DNA of 64,000 nt, taken from Enterorhabdus sp. P55. Lineage in GTDB: Bacteria; Actinomycetota; Coriobacteriia; Coriobacteriales; Eggerthellaceae. This document shows positions 8,313-16,037 of this stretch, one piece after another (the first letter of the stretch is position 1; the number at the start of each line of letters is the position of its first letter). The notes under the pieces are model-generated. The model was given only the letters and a program-made list of their open reading frames with translations. It was not told the DNA's origin and searched no databases. Made by a program: the position numbers and the translations under genes. The stretch lies in contig NZ_QWKK01000001.1 of NCBI RefSeq assembly GCF_009911695.1, positions 36,672 through 100,671 on the forward strand. Direction: 5' to 3'.

Positions 8313-9240
8313 CGTTGGAACCTCCTAGCAGAAGATAGAGAGCGGCCATGCGCACGAGCACGCCGGCGTAGACCTGGTCGAGGATGACGGAGCGCTCGGG
8401 ATGGTCGGCCATGAAACTGTCGAGCTCCACGCCGCGGTTGATGGGGCCGGGATGGCAGACGAGCGCGTCGGGCTTCATGAGGCGGTCGCGCTCGCGGGTG
8501 AGGCCGAAGAGCTGGTTGTACTCGCGCAGCGACGGGTAGGGCGCGCCCTCGAGGCGCTCGCGCTGGATGCGCAGCATGTAGACGACGTCCAGCTCGGGCA
8601 GGGCCTCGTCGAGGTGGTAGGTCACGTGATCCGCGCCGAGCACATCAGGACGGGCTGGCATGAGGGTGGGGGGTGCGATGACCGTCACCTCGCAGCCCAT
8701 GATCTTGAGGGCCGGGATGAGCGAGCCGCACACGCGCGAGTGGCCGATGTCGCCCACCACGCCCACGTGCAGCTTGTCGAAGGAGCCCTTCTTCTCCCAG
8801 ATGGAGTACAGGTCGAGCAGGGCCTGGGTGGGATGCTGGTGCTTGCCGTCGCCCGCGTCGATGACCGACACGCCGGAGACGTCGGCGATCTTGCGCGGCA
8901 CGCCGGCATGCTTGTCGCGCACGACGATGCAGTCGATCTTGTAGGCGCACAGCGTCTCCACCGTGTCCACGAGGCTCTCGCCCTTCACCGTGGAGGTAGA
9001 CGACCCGCCGAAGTTCAGCGAGTTGGCCGAGAGGCGCTTCTCGGCTATCTCGAACGACGAGCGCGTGCGGGTGGACGGCTCGTTGAACATGTTGACCACA
9101 GTGAAGCCCTTGAGCGTGGGCACCTGCTTGATGCGACGCTCGTTGACCTGCTTGAACTTCTCCGCCGTCTCGAGCATCAGCATGAGGTCGTCTGCGGAAT
9201 ACTCGGTGATGTCAATCAGATGCTTGTGGGAAAACGACAT
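8296..9240 (-). CDS. pyrB: Aspartate carbamoyltransferase catalytic subunit
   Basis: 314 residues, typical for catalytic chains. Carbamoyl-phosphate-binding FNEPSTRTRSSFE lies near residue 55, and HPGPINRGVELD near the C-terminus is the usual aspartate-loop end. It joins carbamoyl phosphate to aspartate. No pyrI regulatory-chain gene is next to it, so control is probably through PyrR. ATG at 9240, three bases after the pyrR stop. Confidence 0.96.
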   Translation of the reverse strand: MSFSHKHLIDITEYSADDLMLMLETAEKFKQVNERRIKQVPTLKGFTVVNMFNEPSTRTRSSFEIAEKRLSANSLNFGGSSTSTVKGESLVDTVETLCAYKIDCIVVRDKHAGVPRKIADVSGVSVIDAGDGKHQHPTQALLDLYSIWEKKGSFDKLHVGVVGDIGHSRVCGSLIPALKIMGCEVTVIAPPTLMPARPDVLGADHVTYHLDEALPELDVVYMLRIQRERLEGAPYPSLREYNQLFGLTRERDRLMKPDALVCHPGPINRGVELDSFMADHPERSVILDQVYAGVLVRMAALYLLLGGSNDGFDA

Positions 9241-9243
9241 CCC

Positions 9244-9840
9244 TTACTCACCTCCGGTCTTCTGGATGGGCGCGGCGCCGGCGCGGTCGCCGGGGCCCAT
9301 GGCCAGGATCTCGACGGCCGAGGTGCCGTCGATGTCCTTCAGGAACAGGCGCACGTTCTCGTCGGAGGACGAGGGGACGTTCTTGCCGACGTAGTCGGCG
9401 CGGATGGGCAGCTCGCGGTGGCCGCGGTCCACGAGGACCGCCAGCTGGACGGCGGCCGGGCGGCCGATGTCCATGAGTGCGTCGAGCGCGGCGCGGATGG
9501 TGCGGCCCGTGTAGAGGATGTCGTCGACGAGGATGACGGTCTTGCCGTCGATGTCGAACGGGATGTCGGTGGAGTGGACCTCGGGCGCAAAGTGCGTCAT
9601 GAAGTCATCGCGGTAGAAGCTGATGTCGAGCGCACCGAGCGGGACGGCCACCCCCTCGATCTCCTCGATCCTGCTCGCCAGCATCTTGGCGAGCAGATCG
9701 CCGCGCGTGACGATGCCCACCAGGGCGATGTGCGCGGCTCCCTTGTTGGTCTCGAGGATCTGATGCGCCATGCGCGTCAGCGATCGCTCGATCTCATCGG
9801 CGTCCATACAGATGGACTTGACGGTTCCTGCGTCGTTCAT
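9244..9840 (-). CDS. pyrR: Bifunctional pyr operon regulator / uracil phosphoribosyltransferase
   Basis: 198 residues from the ATG at 9840 behind GGGAG. The PRPP-binding motif [13 protein letters not shown] and the PyrR-typical FYRDDF and [10 protein letters not shown] segments are present. PyrR binds pyr mRNA leaders in the presence of UMP and promotes termination. Matching this, the 370-base leader upstream contains a PyrR-like binding hairpin and a terminator. First gene of the operon. The C-terminus has about 25 extra residues after the conserved core. Confidence 0.94.
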   Translation of the reverse strand: MNDAGTVKSICMDADEIERSLTRMAHQILETNKGAAHIALVGIVTRGDLLAKMLASRIEEIEGVAVPLGALDISFYRDDFMTHFAPEVHSTDIPFDIDGKTVILVDDILYTGRTIRAALDALMDIGRPAAVQLAVLVDRGHRELPIRADYVGKNVPSSSDENVRLFLKDIDGTSAVEILAMGPGDRAGAAPIQKTGGE

Positions 9841-9924
9841 ACACACTCCCTTCTCAGTCGAAAGTGCGTACAGGCGAAACCGGCCGTACCTCCGGCGCAA
9901 GCGCTGGCTCGGGCGGTGCAGGGC

Positions 9925-10015
9925 AAAAAAACAAGCCCCGTCCCCTCTGGGCCAAGGCTTCCTCCGTCGTGCCCCTCTCAGGGGCGGTGGTGCGTGCCTT
10001 GTCGGTCTCTCTGTA
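9925..10015 (-). promoter_or_regulatory. PyrR-dependent transcription attenuator in the pyr leader
   Basis: Read on the minus strand, a hairpin GCCCCTGAGAGGGGC (9971-9985) displays CCUGAGAGG, which fits the PyrR-binding consensus CCNGNGAGG. It is followed by a terminator: AAGCC (9956-9960) pairs with GGCTT (9933-9937), then seven T (9925-9931). An ACAAGGC upstream (9996-10002) can pair with GCCTTGG of the terminator, giving the alternative antiterminator. UMP-bound PyrR would free the terminator to form. The leader starts from an undetermined promoter; CATACT at 10038-10043 is a possible -10. Confidence 0.75.
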
Positions 10016-10041
10016 CCGCATTTAAAGGACGCTGCCAGTAT

Positions 10042-10097
10042 GCGCCCCTCCCGCCCGAAGCGCAACCCCCGAAGTTGTGTTTTTGCGGGAGGGGCGC
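10042..10097. repeat. Perfect 13-bp inverted repeat in the pyr leader region
   Basis: GCGCCCCTCCCGC (10042-10054) and GCGGGAGGGGCGC (10085-10097) are perfect complements with a 30-base loop. No T-tract follows on the minus strand. It lies upstream of the attenuator and may mark the promoter region or add insulation from the acyl-CoA synthetase operon. Confidence 0.55.
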
Positions 10098-10150
10098 GCC
10101 AACGCCCCGCCAAGGGCGCCGAAAGGGCGCGTCCGGGCCGATCATGCTGA

Positions 10151-10188
10151 AAGGGGGCGCCTGCCGCGTTGCAGCAGACACCCCCTTC
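10151..10188 (-). terminator. Hairpin terminating the oxidoreductase/acyl-CoA synthetase operon
   Basis: On the minus strand AAGGGGGTGTCTGC pairs with GGCAGGCGCCCCCTT with one or two mismatches, ending in CCCCCTTTC. It is about 27 bases past the stop at 10215. The stem is strong but the T-tract short. Confidence 0.6.
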
Positions 10189-10214
10189 GATGGCCCGAAG
10201 CGAGGGAGCCCCCC

Positions 10215-11888
10215 CTACTCCTCGATGCCGTCGTTGGTGCGGATGAGCTTGCGCTTGATCTTGCCGCCGATGGTCTTGGGGAGCTCGTCGACGTACTCGA
10301 CGATGCGCGGGTACTTGTAGGGAGCCGTCGTCTTCTTCACGTGGTTCTGAAGCTCGCGGGTGAGCTCGTCGGAGGGCTCGAAGCCCCGGGCGAGCACGAT
10401 GGTCGCCTTCACCACCTTGCCGCGGATGGGGTCGGGCGCGGCGGTGACGGCGCACTCCACCACGGCCGGGTGCTCGACGAGCGCGCTCTCCACCTCGAAG
10501 GGCCCGATGCGGTAGCCCGAGCACTTGATCACGTCATCGTTGCGCCCGACGAAGAAGCAGTAGCCGTCCGAGTCGCGCCACGCCATGTCGTGGAGGTTGT
10601 AGTAGTCCCCGCCCACCGCCTCGGCCGTCTTCTCGGCATCGCCGTAATAGCCCACGAACAGGCCCGGCGGGTAGGCCTCCTTGAGGCCGGTCACGCAGAT
10701 GGCGCCTTCCTCGCCGTCGGCCACCTCCGTGCCGTCGTCGTCGAGCAGGCGCACGTTGAGCAGCGGCGAGGGCTTGCCCATGGAGCCGGGGCGCGGCTCG
10801 ACCCACGGGAAGGTGGCCAAGAGCACCGGCCCCTCAGTCTGACCGAAGCCCTCGCGGATCTTCTTGCCCGTCAAGCGCTCCCAGGCCAGGGTCACCTCGG
10901 CGTTCAGGGGCTCGCCGGCGGTGGCGAAGTTCTCCACGCTCGACAGGTCGTAGGCGGCCACGTCCTCCTGGAGCATGAAGCGGTACATGGTGGGCGGCGC
11001 GCAGAAGGTGGTGAGCTGGTAGTCCTGGATCTTCTGCAGCAGCTTGGTGGGCACGAACTTGTCCATGTCGTAGGCGAAGATGGTGGCGCCGGCTATCCAC
11101 TGGCCGTAGATCTTGCCCCAGCCGAACTTGGCCCACCCCGAGTCGGTCACCGACATGTGCAGCTTGTCCTCCTGAACCTGCTGCCAGTACTTGGCGGTGA
11201 TGATGTGGCCGAGCGGATGCGCGAAGTTGTGCTCGACGGCCTTGGGGTTGCCGGTGGTGCCGCTCGTGAAGTACATGAGCATGATGTCCGACGACGTGAC
11301 GCCCTCCCCGCCCGTCGGGCGCGCGAACTTCTCGGACTTGCCGGCGATGAGGTCGTCGAAGTCCACCCAGCCCTCGCGCGAGCCGTCCACGATGAACTTC
11401 TCGAGGAGCGAGGGGCACTCCGGCAGGGCGGCCTCCACCTGCGTGCAGACGTACTCGTCGTTCACGGCCACGATGGCCTTCACGTCGGCGCTGTTGACCC
11501 GGTAGGCCACGTCCTTCTTCGTCAGCTGCAGCGTCGCGGGGATGATGACGGCACCCAGCTTGCAGAGGGCCACGGCGCACACCCAGTACTCCCAGCGCCG
11601 TCGCAGGATGCACATGACCACGTCACCCTTGCCGATGCCCATCCCGCGAAAGGCGTTGGCCGCCTGGTTGGAGAGGCGCATGAGGTAGCCGAAGGTGAAC
11701 GTCCGCTCCTCGCCGGCGTCATTGCACCAGACGAGCGCGCGCTTCTCAGGCTCGACGCGCGCCCACTCGTCCACGACGTCGAAGCCGAAGTTGAAGTCGG
11801 CGGGCACGTCGATGCGGAAGTTTTCGGCGAAGTCCTCGTAGGAGTCGAAGTCGATGCGCGGGCAGTACCTCTTCAGCACGTGGTTCAT
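10215..11888 (-). CDS. AMP-dependent acyl-CoA synthetase (acetyl/medium-chain type), copy 1
   Basis: 557 residues from the ATG at 11888 (site GAGGAA). ANL-superfamily adenylating enzyme that makes acyl-CoA from a carboxylate, ATP and CoA. Motifs: the AMP-binding P-loop [27 protein letters not shown], the hinge [18 protein letters not shown] and the C-terminal lysine segment [10 protein letters not shown]. Close paralogue of the ligase at 16038-17819; both end in [16 protein letters not shown]. It is the last gene of a run containing a 2-oxoacid:ferredoxin oxidoreductase, whose product is an acyl-CoA. It may therefore activate the same acids or, run backwards, recover ATP from them. Substrate not predictable. 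Confidence 0.88.
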   Translation of the reverse strand: MNHVLKRYCPRIDFDSYEDFAENFRIDVPADFNFGFDVVDEWARVEPEKRALVWCNDAGEERTFTFGYLMRLSNQAANAFRGMGIGKGDVVMCILRRRWEYWVCAVALCKLGAVIIPATLQLTKKDVAYRVNSADVKAIVAVNDEYVCTQVEAALPECPSLLEKFIVDGSREGWVDFDDLIAGKSEKFARPTGGEGVTSSDIMLMYFTSGTTGNPKAVEHNFAHPLGHIITAKYWQQVQEDKLHMSVTDSGWAKFGWGKIYGQWIAGATIFAYDMDKFVPTKLLQKIQDYQLTTFCAPPTMYRFMLQEDVAAYDLSSVENFATAGEPLNAEVTLAWERLTGKKIREGFGQTEGPVLLATFPWVEPRPGSMGKPSPLLNVRLLDDDGTEVADGEEGAICVTGLKEAYPPGLFVGYYGDAEKTAEAVGGDYYNLHDMAWRDSDGYCFFVGRNDDVIKCSGYRIGPFEVESALVEHPAVVECAVTAAPDPIRGKVVKATIVLARGFEPSDELTRELQNHVKKTTAPYKYPRIVEYVDELPKTIGGKIKRKLIRTNDGIEE

Positions 11889-11922
11889 GGTGTGGTTCCT
11901 CGGTTCTTGGCTCTGGTGTTCC

Positions 11923-12486
11923 CTACTCGGCGATGATGGTGATGAACTTGGCCGGCACCTCACCGCCGCAGCGCTGGCCATGGGGTATCTCGGGGTTGAA
12001 GTAGACGCTGTCCCACTGGGCAAGCTCGATGTCCTGGTCGCCGATGGTGACGACGACGGTGCCCTCGATGACGAAGTTGAACTCCTGGCCGTGGTGGGTC
12101 ACGAGCTCGGCCGGCTCATCGGAGGGGTCGAGCACCACAAGCAGCGGCTGCATGATCTTGTCGCGGTAGCGCCAGGCCATGTCGTCATAGCGGTAGCCTG
12201 GGAAGCGGTCGACCTCCTTGCCCTCGCCGCGGCGCACCACGTGGAAGGTGTCGAGCTTGGCAGCCGTGCCCGTGAGCAGCTCGGTCAGGTCCACGCCGAA
12301 CTTGCGCGCCATGTGGTAGAGCGCCGAGATGGGCACGTCCTCGCCGGTCTCCTCCCAGGCGCGGTAGGTGCCCGGGCTCACGGCCAGCTCGGCGGCCATC
12401 TCCTCGACGCTCACGTCGCAGGCCTCGCGCAGGCCCTCCATGCGCAGGCCGATGTCGGCCAGGCTGCGCTCCCTGTCCTCTCCCAT
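11923..12486 (-). CDS. XRE-family regulator with C-terminal cupin domain, copy 1
   Basis: 187 residues. An N-terminal helix-turn-helix (about 12-70, LREACDVSVEEMAAELAVSP) is followed by a DELLTG-like linker (LTELLTG) and a single cupin beta-barrel. The barrel spans roughly 110-185, with THHGQEFNFVIEG and IPHGQR carrying His/Glu metal- or ligand-binding positions. Such fusions usually sense a small molecule and control the neighbouring catabolic gene. It sits one base after the gamma-subunit gene and 34 bases before acyl-CoA synthetase copy 1. The same regulator-ligase pairing occurs three times in this window. Confidence 0.85.
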   Translation of the reverse strand: MGEDRERSLADIGLRMEGLREACDVSVEEMAAELAVSPGTYRAWEETGEDVPISALYHMARKFGVDLTELLTGTAAKLDTFHVVRRGEGKEVDRFPGYRYDDMAWRYRDKIMQPLLVVLDPSDEPAELVTHHGQEFNFVIEGTVVVTIGDQDIELAQWDSVYFNPEIPHGQRCGGEVPAKFITIIAE

Positions 12487-12487
12487 G

Positions 12488-13024
12488 CTAGGCCTCCATT
12501 CCCAAGTCGACGGCCTGCTTGTTCTTCTCGATGAGGGCGGCCTTGCGCGGCGGCACGCACTTCTCGATGGCCGCGTCGAGGGTCGCGCGGCTGCAGAAGC
12601 CGGTGACGGCGAAGAGCTTGCCCAGAAGCACGATGTTGGCCAGGCCTTTGAGGCCAGCCTCCTCGGCGAGCTTGGTGGCGGGGATGCCGTAGGTCTCCAC
12701 GCCCTCGCGCACGCGCATATCGGCGATCATCGAGGTGTCGGCCACGATGACGCCGCCAGGGCGCACCGCGTCGACGAACTTGTCGTAGGAGGGCTGGTTG
12801 AGGGCCACGAGCACGTCAGGCGCGGTGACGAGCGGGCTGCCGATGGGCTCGTCGGACAGCGTCACCGAGCAGTTGGCGGTGCCGCCGCGCATCTCGGGCC
12901 CGTAGGAGGGCAGCCACGATACCTCGCGGTCGTCGATGAGGCCCGCGTAGGCGGCCACCTTGCCGGCGAACAGCACGCCCTGGCCGCCGAAGCCGGCCAG
13001 CACGATTCGAAGCTCTGCGCTCAT
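12488..13024 (-). CDS. 2-oxoacid:ferredoxin oxidoreductase, gamma subunit
   Basis: 178 residues from the ATG at 13024, overlapping the beta-subunit stop (ATGA). KorC/VorC/PorG family: the N-terminal GFGGQGVLFAGKVAAYAG and SYGPEMRGGTANCSV are diagnostic. It packs against the catalytic alpha/beta core and helps CoA chemistry. Encoded last of delta-alpha-beta-gamma. Upstream in-frame sequence belongs to the beta gene in another frame, so the short start is used. Confidence 0.92.
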   Translation of the reverse strand: MSAELRIVLAGFGGQGVLFAGKVAAYAGLIDDREVSWLPSYGPEMRGGTANCSVTLSDEPIGSPLVTAPDVLVALNQPSYDKFVDAVRPGGVIVADTSMIADMRVREGVETYGIPATKLAEEAGLKGLANIVLLGKLFAVTGFCSRATLDAAIEKCVPPRKAALIEKNKQAVDLGMEA

Positions 13025-13872
13025 CGGGCGCCTCCTTCCTCGCCGGTGGCGGGGTTGACCAGCGGACATGCAGCCGCGCGGGCAGCCGCCGCCTCGGCGG
13101 CGCTGGCGTAGCCGTCGGCCACCACGTCTTTGTACACGCCCAGCGGATAGTAGGGCAGCATGTTCTCGCGCATCCAGGCGAAGGACTCCTGCGGGGTGAG
13201 GCCCCAGTTGGTCGGGCAGGTGGAGACCACCTCGACGAGCGAGTAGCCCCGCCCGTTGATCTGGGTCTCGAAGGCCTTCTTGATGGCCTTCTTGGCCTTG
13301 CGCACGTTCTTGGGGCTGTCCACGCACACGCGCTCCAGGTACGCCACGCCGTCAAGGGAGCTCAGCAGCTCGGAGACGCGGATGGGGTAGCCTGCCGTGG
13401 CCACGTCGCGGCCGTACGGCGAGGTCTGGGTCACCTGGTTGGGCAGCGACGTGGGGGCCATCTGGCCGCCGGTCATGCCGTAGATGGCGTTGTTGATGAA
13501 GATGACCGTGATGTTCTCGCCGCGGGTGGCCGCGTGGATGGTCTCGGCCATGCCGATGGAGGCCAAATCGCCGTCGCCCTGGTAGGCGAACACGACGTTG
13601 TCCGGATGCACGCGCTTCACGGCGGTGGCCACCGCCGGGGCGCGGCCGTGGGCGGCCTCGATCATGTCGCAGCCGAAGAAGTCATAGGCCATGACCGAGC
13701 AGCCGACCGGGGCCACGCCCACGGCGTCGCCCTCCACGTCCAGCTCGTCCAGGCACTCGGCCACCAGGCGCTCCACGATGCCGTGGGTGCAGCCGGGGCA
13801 GTAGTTCGTCACCACGGGAAGGAGCGCGTGGGGGCGCTCGAAGACCACCGTGGCCTCAGCGTTGTCCGCCAT
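13021..13872 (-). CDS. 2-oxoacid:ferredoxin oxidoreductase, beta (TPP-binding) subunit
   Basis: 283 residues. The thiamine-diphosphate motif starts at GDGDLASIGM and ends in INNAIYGMTGGQ. Cysteines in NYCPGCTHG and VGCSV are the usual cluster ligands of this subunit, with a third in the C-terminal half (STCPTNWG). Decarboxylates a 2-oxoacid and passes electrons to ferredoxin, leaving an acyl-CoA. Size and subunit split match the 2-oxoglutarate (Kor) or 2-oxoisovalerate (Vor) types rather than pyruvate synthase; which one is not decidable by eye. Confidence 0.92.
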   Translation of the reverse strand: MADNAEATVVFERPHALLPVVTNYCPGCTHGIVERLVAECLDELDVEGDAVGVAPVGCSVMAYDFFGCDMIEAAHGRAPAVATAVKRVHPDNVVFAYQGDGDLASIGMAETIHAATRGENITVIFINNAIYGMTGGQMAPTSLPNQVTQTSPYGRDVATAGYPIRVSELLSSLDGVAYLERVCVDSPKNVRKAKKAIKKAFETQINGRGYSLVEVVSTCPTNWGLTPQESFAWMRENMLPYYPLGVYKDVVADGYASAAEAAAARAAACPLVNPATGEEGGAR

Positions 13873-13874
13873 TC

Positions 13875-14945
13875 CTACTCACCGATCCTCTCGTTGATCT
13901 CCAGGATGCGCGCGAGGACCTCCTCGGGCGTGGGCACCATGCCGCCGGCGCGGCCGAGGAACTCCACGGGCGCGCGGCCCTCCACCACCAGGCGCACGTC
14001 CTCCACCATCTGACCCATGTTCATCTCCACGTCCAGGTAGGCCCGGGCCGTGCCGAGCGTGGCGGCCAGCGCATCCACCGGGAAGGGCCACAGCGTCACC
14101 GGGCGGAACAGGCCCGCCTTGACGCCCTGCTCGCGGGCGGCGTTGACGGCCGAGCGGGCCACGCGGGCCGAGGCGCCGAAGGCGACCACCACGATGTCGG
14201 CGTCGTCGCACTGATAGGTCTCGAAACGCTGCTCGGCGGCCTTGATCTGCTCGTAGCGCTCGTAGCGCTCGAAGTTGAGGCGCTCAAGGTCCTCGGCGGT
14301 GAGGTAGAGCGAGTTGGCCACGTTGTGGGGGCGCTGGTGCTTATGGCCGGTGGTGGCCCAGGGCTTGGCCGGCAGGTCGGCCGGGTCCACCGGGTCGGGC
14401 AGCACCACGGGCTCCATCATCTGGCCGAGCAGGCCGTCGCCGAGGATCATGACCGGCGTGCGGTAGCGGTCGGCCACGTCGAAGGCGTCGAAGGCCACGT
14501 CCGCCATCTCCTGCACCGTGGAGGGTGCGTAGACGACGACGTGGAAGTCACCGTGGCCGGTGGCGCGGGTGGCCTGCCAGTAGTCGGACTGCGAGGGCTG
14601 GATGGAGCCGAGGCCCGGGCCGCCGCGCTGGATGTTGATGATGACGCCGGGCAGGTCTGCGCCGGCCATATACGAGATGCCCTCGCCCTTGAGCGACACG
14701 CCCGGGCTCGACGAGGACGTCATGACGCGCGCACCGGCGGCCGAGGCGCCGTAGACCATGTTGATGGCGGCCACCTCGCTCTCGGCCTGCAGGTAGGTTC
14801 CGCCTACCTTCGGCATCTGCTTGGACATGTAGGCGGCCAGCTCGGTCTGCGGGGTGATGGGGTACCCGAAGAAGAAGCGGCAGCCGGCGCGCAGCGCGCT
14901 CTCGGCCAGGGCCTCGTTGCCCTTCATCAGCACTTTCTCTGCCAT
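13875..14945 (-). CDS. 2-oxoacid:ferredoxin oxidoreductase, alpha subunit
   Basis: 356 residues of the KorA/VorB class. GNEALAESALRAGCRFFFGYPITPQTE opens the pyrimidine-binding domain (residues 8-34), SSSPGVSLKGEG and GPGLGSIQPSQSDYWQA follow, and the transketolase-C-like part ends with ARAYLDVEMNMGQM. Encoded between the ferredoxin-like delta subunit (8 bases) and beta (3 bases). Forms the catalytic core with beta. Confidence 0.92.
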   Translation of the reverse strand: MAEKVLMKGNEALAESALRAGCRFFFGYPITPQTELAAYMSKQMPKVGGTYLQAESEVAAINMVYGASAAGARVMTSSSSPGVSLKGEGISYMAGADLPGVIINIQRGGPGLGSIQPSQSDYWQATRATGHGDFHVVVYAPSTVQEMADVAFDAFDVADRYRTPVMILGDGLLGQMMEPVVLPDPVDPADLPAKPWATTGHKHQRPHNVANSLYLTAEDLERLNFERYERYEQIKAAEQRFETYQCDDADIVVVAFGASARVARSAVNAAREQGVKAGLFRPVTLWPFPVDALAATLGTARAYLDVEMNMGQMVEDVRLVVEGRAPVEFLGRAGGMVPTPEEVLARILEINERIGE

Positions 14946-14952
14946 GGTTCGC

Positions 14953-15159
14953 CTACCTTTCCACCGTGATGGCCACGTCGGGGCACATGAGGGCGCACGA
15001 GCAGCAGCCCGTGCAGCGCGCCTCGTCGACGCAGCGGGCCGGATGGTAGCCCTTCGGGGTGATCCGATCCGGGTCGAGCTCGATGATGTGGACCGGGCAG
15101 GCGTCTGCGCACAGGCCGCAGCCCTTGCAGAAGCCGTCGTCCACGATGATCCTTGCCAT
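14953..15159 (-). CDS. 2-oxoacid:ferredoxin oxidoreductase, delta subunit (2[4Fe-4S] ferredoxin)
   Basis: 68 residues with two cluster motifs: CKGCGLCADACP (residues 11-22) and CTGCCSCALMCP (49-60). The spacing is that of the delta subunits of Kor/Por enzymes, and it conducts electrons from the beta-subunit cluster to free ferredoxin. First gene of the delta-alpha-beta-gamma set. The 15160-15237 gap before it holds only a ribosome-binding site. Confidence 0.92.
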   Translation of the reverse strand: MARIIVDDGFCKGCGLCADACPVHIIELDPDRITPKGYHPARCVDEARCTGCCSCALMCPDVAITVER

Positions 15160-15237
15160 GGGCGTCCTCTCTTCCTCCTCGCCCGCGAACGCGGGCTCTC
15201 CTGACTGTTCGTGAAAGGCCGCGCGAGGCGGCCGGTG

Positions 15238-16035
15238 CTAGCTCTCGGTTTCCCAGGGGGTTCGTACCACGACCTCCACAGGATAGACGAAGGCGCCCGG
15301 AACCTGGGCGCTCAGCTCGTCAAGCTCCTGCCGAGCGAGCCGTTTGGGGGCGGTAGCGAACGCGAGGGGAAGCCCCGCGGCGCAAGCCGCCTCGCCGGCT
15401 GCCGGCAGCGCACGTGCCACCACTGCCGCGTCGGTGTCGGCCTTGAGGTGGGCGTTGGCGACGAGGGCCGTGGCCCGCAGGCGCGCCTTGACCTCCACCT
15501 CGCCGAGGACCGCGAGCGCCTCGGCGGCGCCGGGCGTGAGGCTGCGGTAGGGGTTCACCACGTACCAGAGGGCGTGAGGCCCCGCCGCGATGGCCGCGGA
15601 GAAGCGCCCGAGGGCCGTGGCGCCCGCGTCATCCCCACCGACGTCGATGATGAGGCGGAAGGGGCGCGCGCTCGGCTCCCCCGCCCGGGCGTAGGCCTCG
15701 GCGATGGCGGCAGCCACCCCACCGGTGAGCGAGGGCACGTCCAGGCTCGTGCCGGCCTCGGAGAACACGGGCGCCACGAGGCGCGCGCCGGCGGCCTCGA
15801 GCGCGCCGCGGTACTCGCTTGAGCGGAAGTAGGGGTTCACCACGTCCAAATCGGCGAGCACCACCTCGTAGCCGGCCCGCGCCGCGTCTATCGCCAGGTT
15901 GAGCGCGAGGTTGGTCTTGCCCACGCCGTAGTGCCCGACGATGACGGTGACCGGCGCGAGGGAGGCCAGGACGGCCGCGCGCCCGCAGGCACCGGCGTCG
16001 CCTTCCGATGCGGCGGGGGCCTGCTCCTCCCCCAT
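15238..16035 (-). CDS. P-loop ATPase of the MinD/ParA/CobQ type, unknown role
   Basis: 265 residues. Deviant Walker A VGHYGVGKTNLALNLA at about 33-48, then VLADLDVVNPYFRSSEY (switch I) and RLIIDVGGDDAGATALGR (switch II/Walker B). The C-terminal half reads VVNPYRSLTP and ALVANAHLKADTD. The fold is the SIMIBI ATPase class also used by NifH-like and metal-cluster insertion proteins. It lies between an acyl-CoA synthetase gene (3 bases) and the 2-oxoacid oxidoreductase genes. A role in maturing or regulating that Fe-S enzyme is plausible but not shown. Confidence 0.7.
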   Translation of the reverse strand: MGEEQAPAASEGDAGACGRAAVLASLAPVTVIVGHYGVGKTNLALNLAIDAARAGYEVVLADLDVVNPYFRSSEYRGALEAAGARLVAPVFSEAGTSLDVPSLTGGVAAAIAEAYARAGEPSARPFRLIIDVGGDDAGATALGRFSAAIAAGPHALWYVVNPYRSLTPGAAEALAVLGEVEVKARLRATALVANAHLKADTDAAVVARALPAAGEAACAAGLPLAFATAPKRLARQELDELSAQVPGAFVYPVEVVVRTPWETES

Positions 16036-16037
16036 CG

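Noticed and set aside
10077..11936. Very long open frame on the plus strand opposite the acyl-CoA synthetase gene (and similar ones opposite most genes)
   Set aside because: High GC content keeps antisense frames open. The translations are rich in His, Gly, Ala, Arg and Val with no motif, and the opposite strand encodes an enzyme with all its motifs.
11889..12025. Longer start for the acyl-CoA synthetase at 10215
   Set aside because: The extra 45 codons overlap the regulator gene in another frame, are Ser/Pro/Arg-rich and lack a binding site; the ATG at 11888 has GAGGAA.
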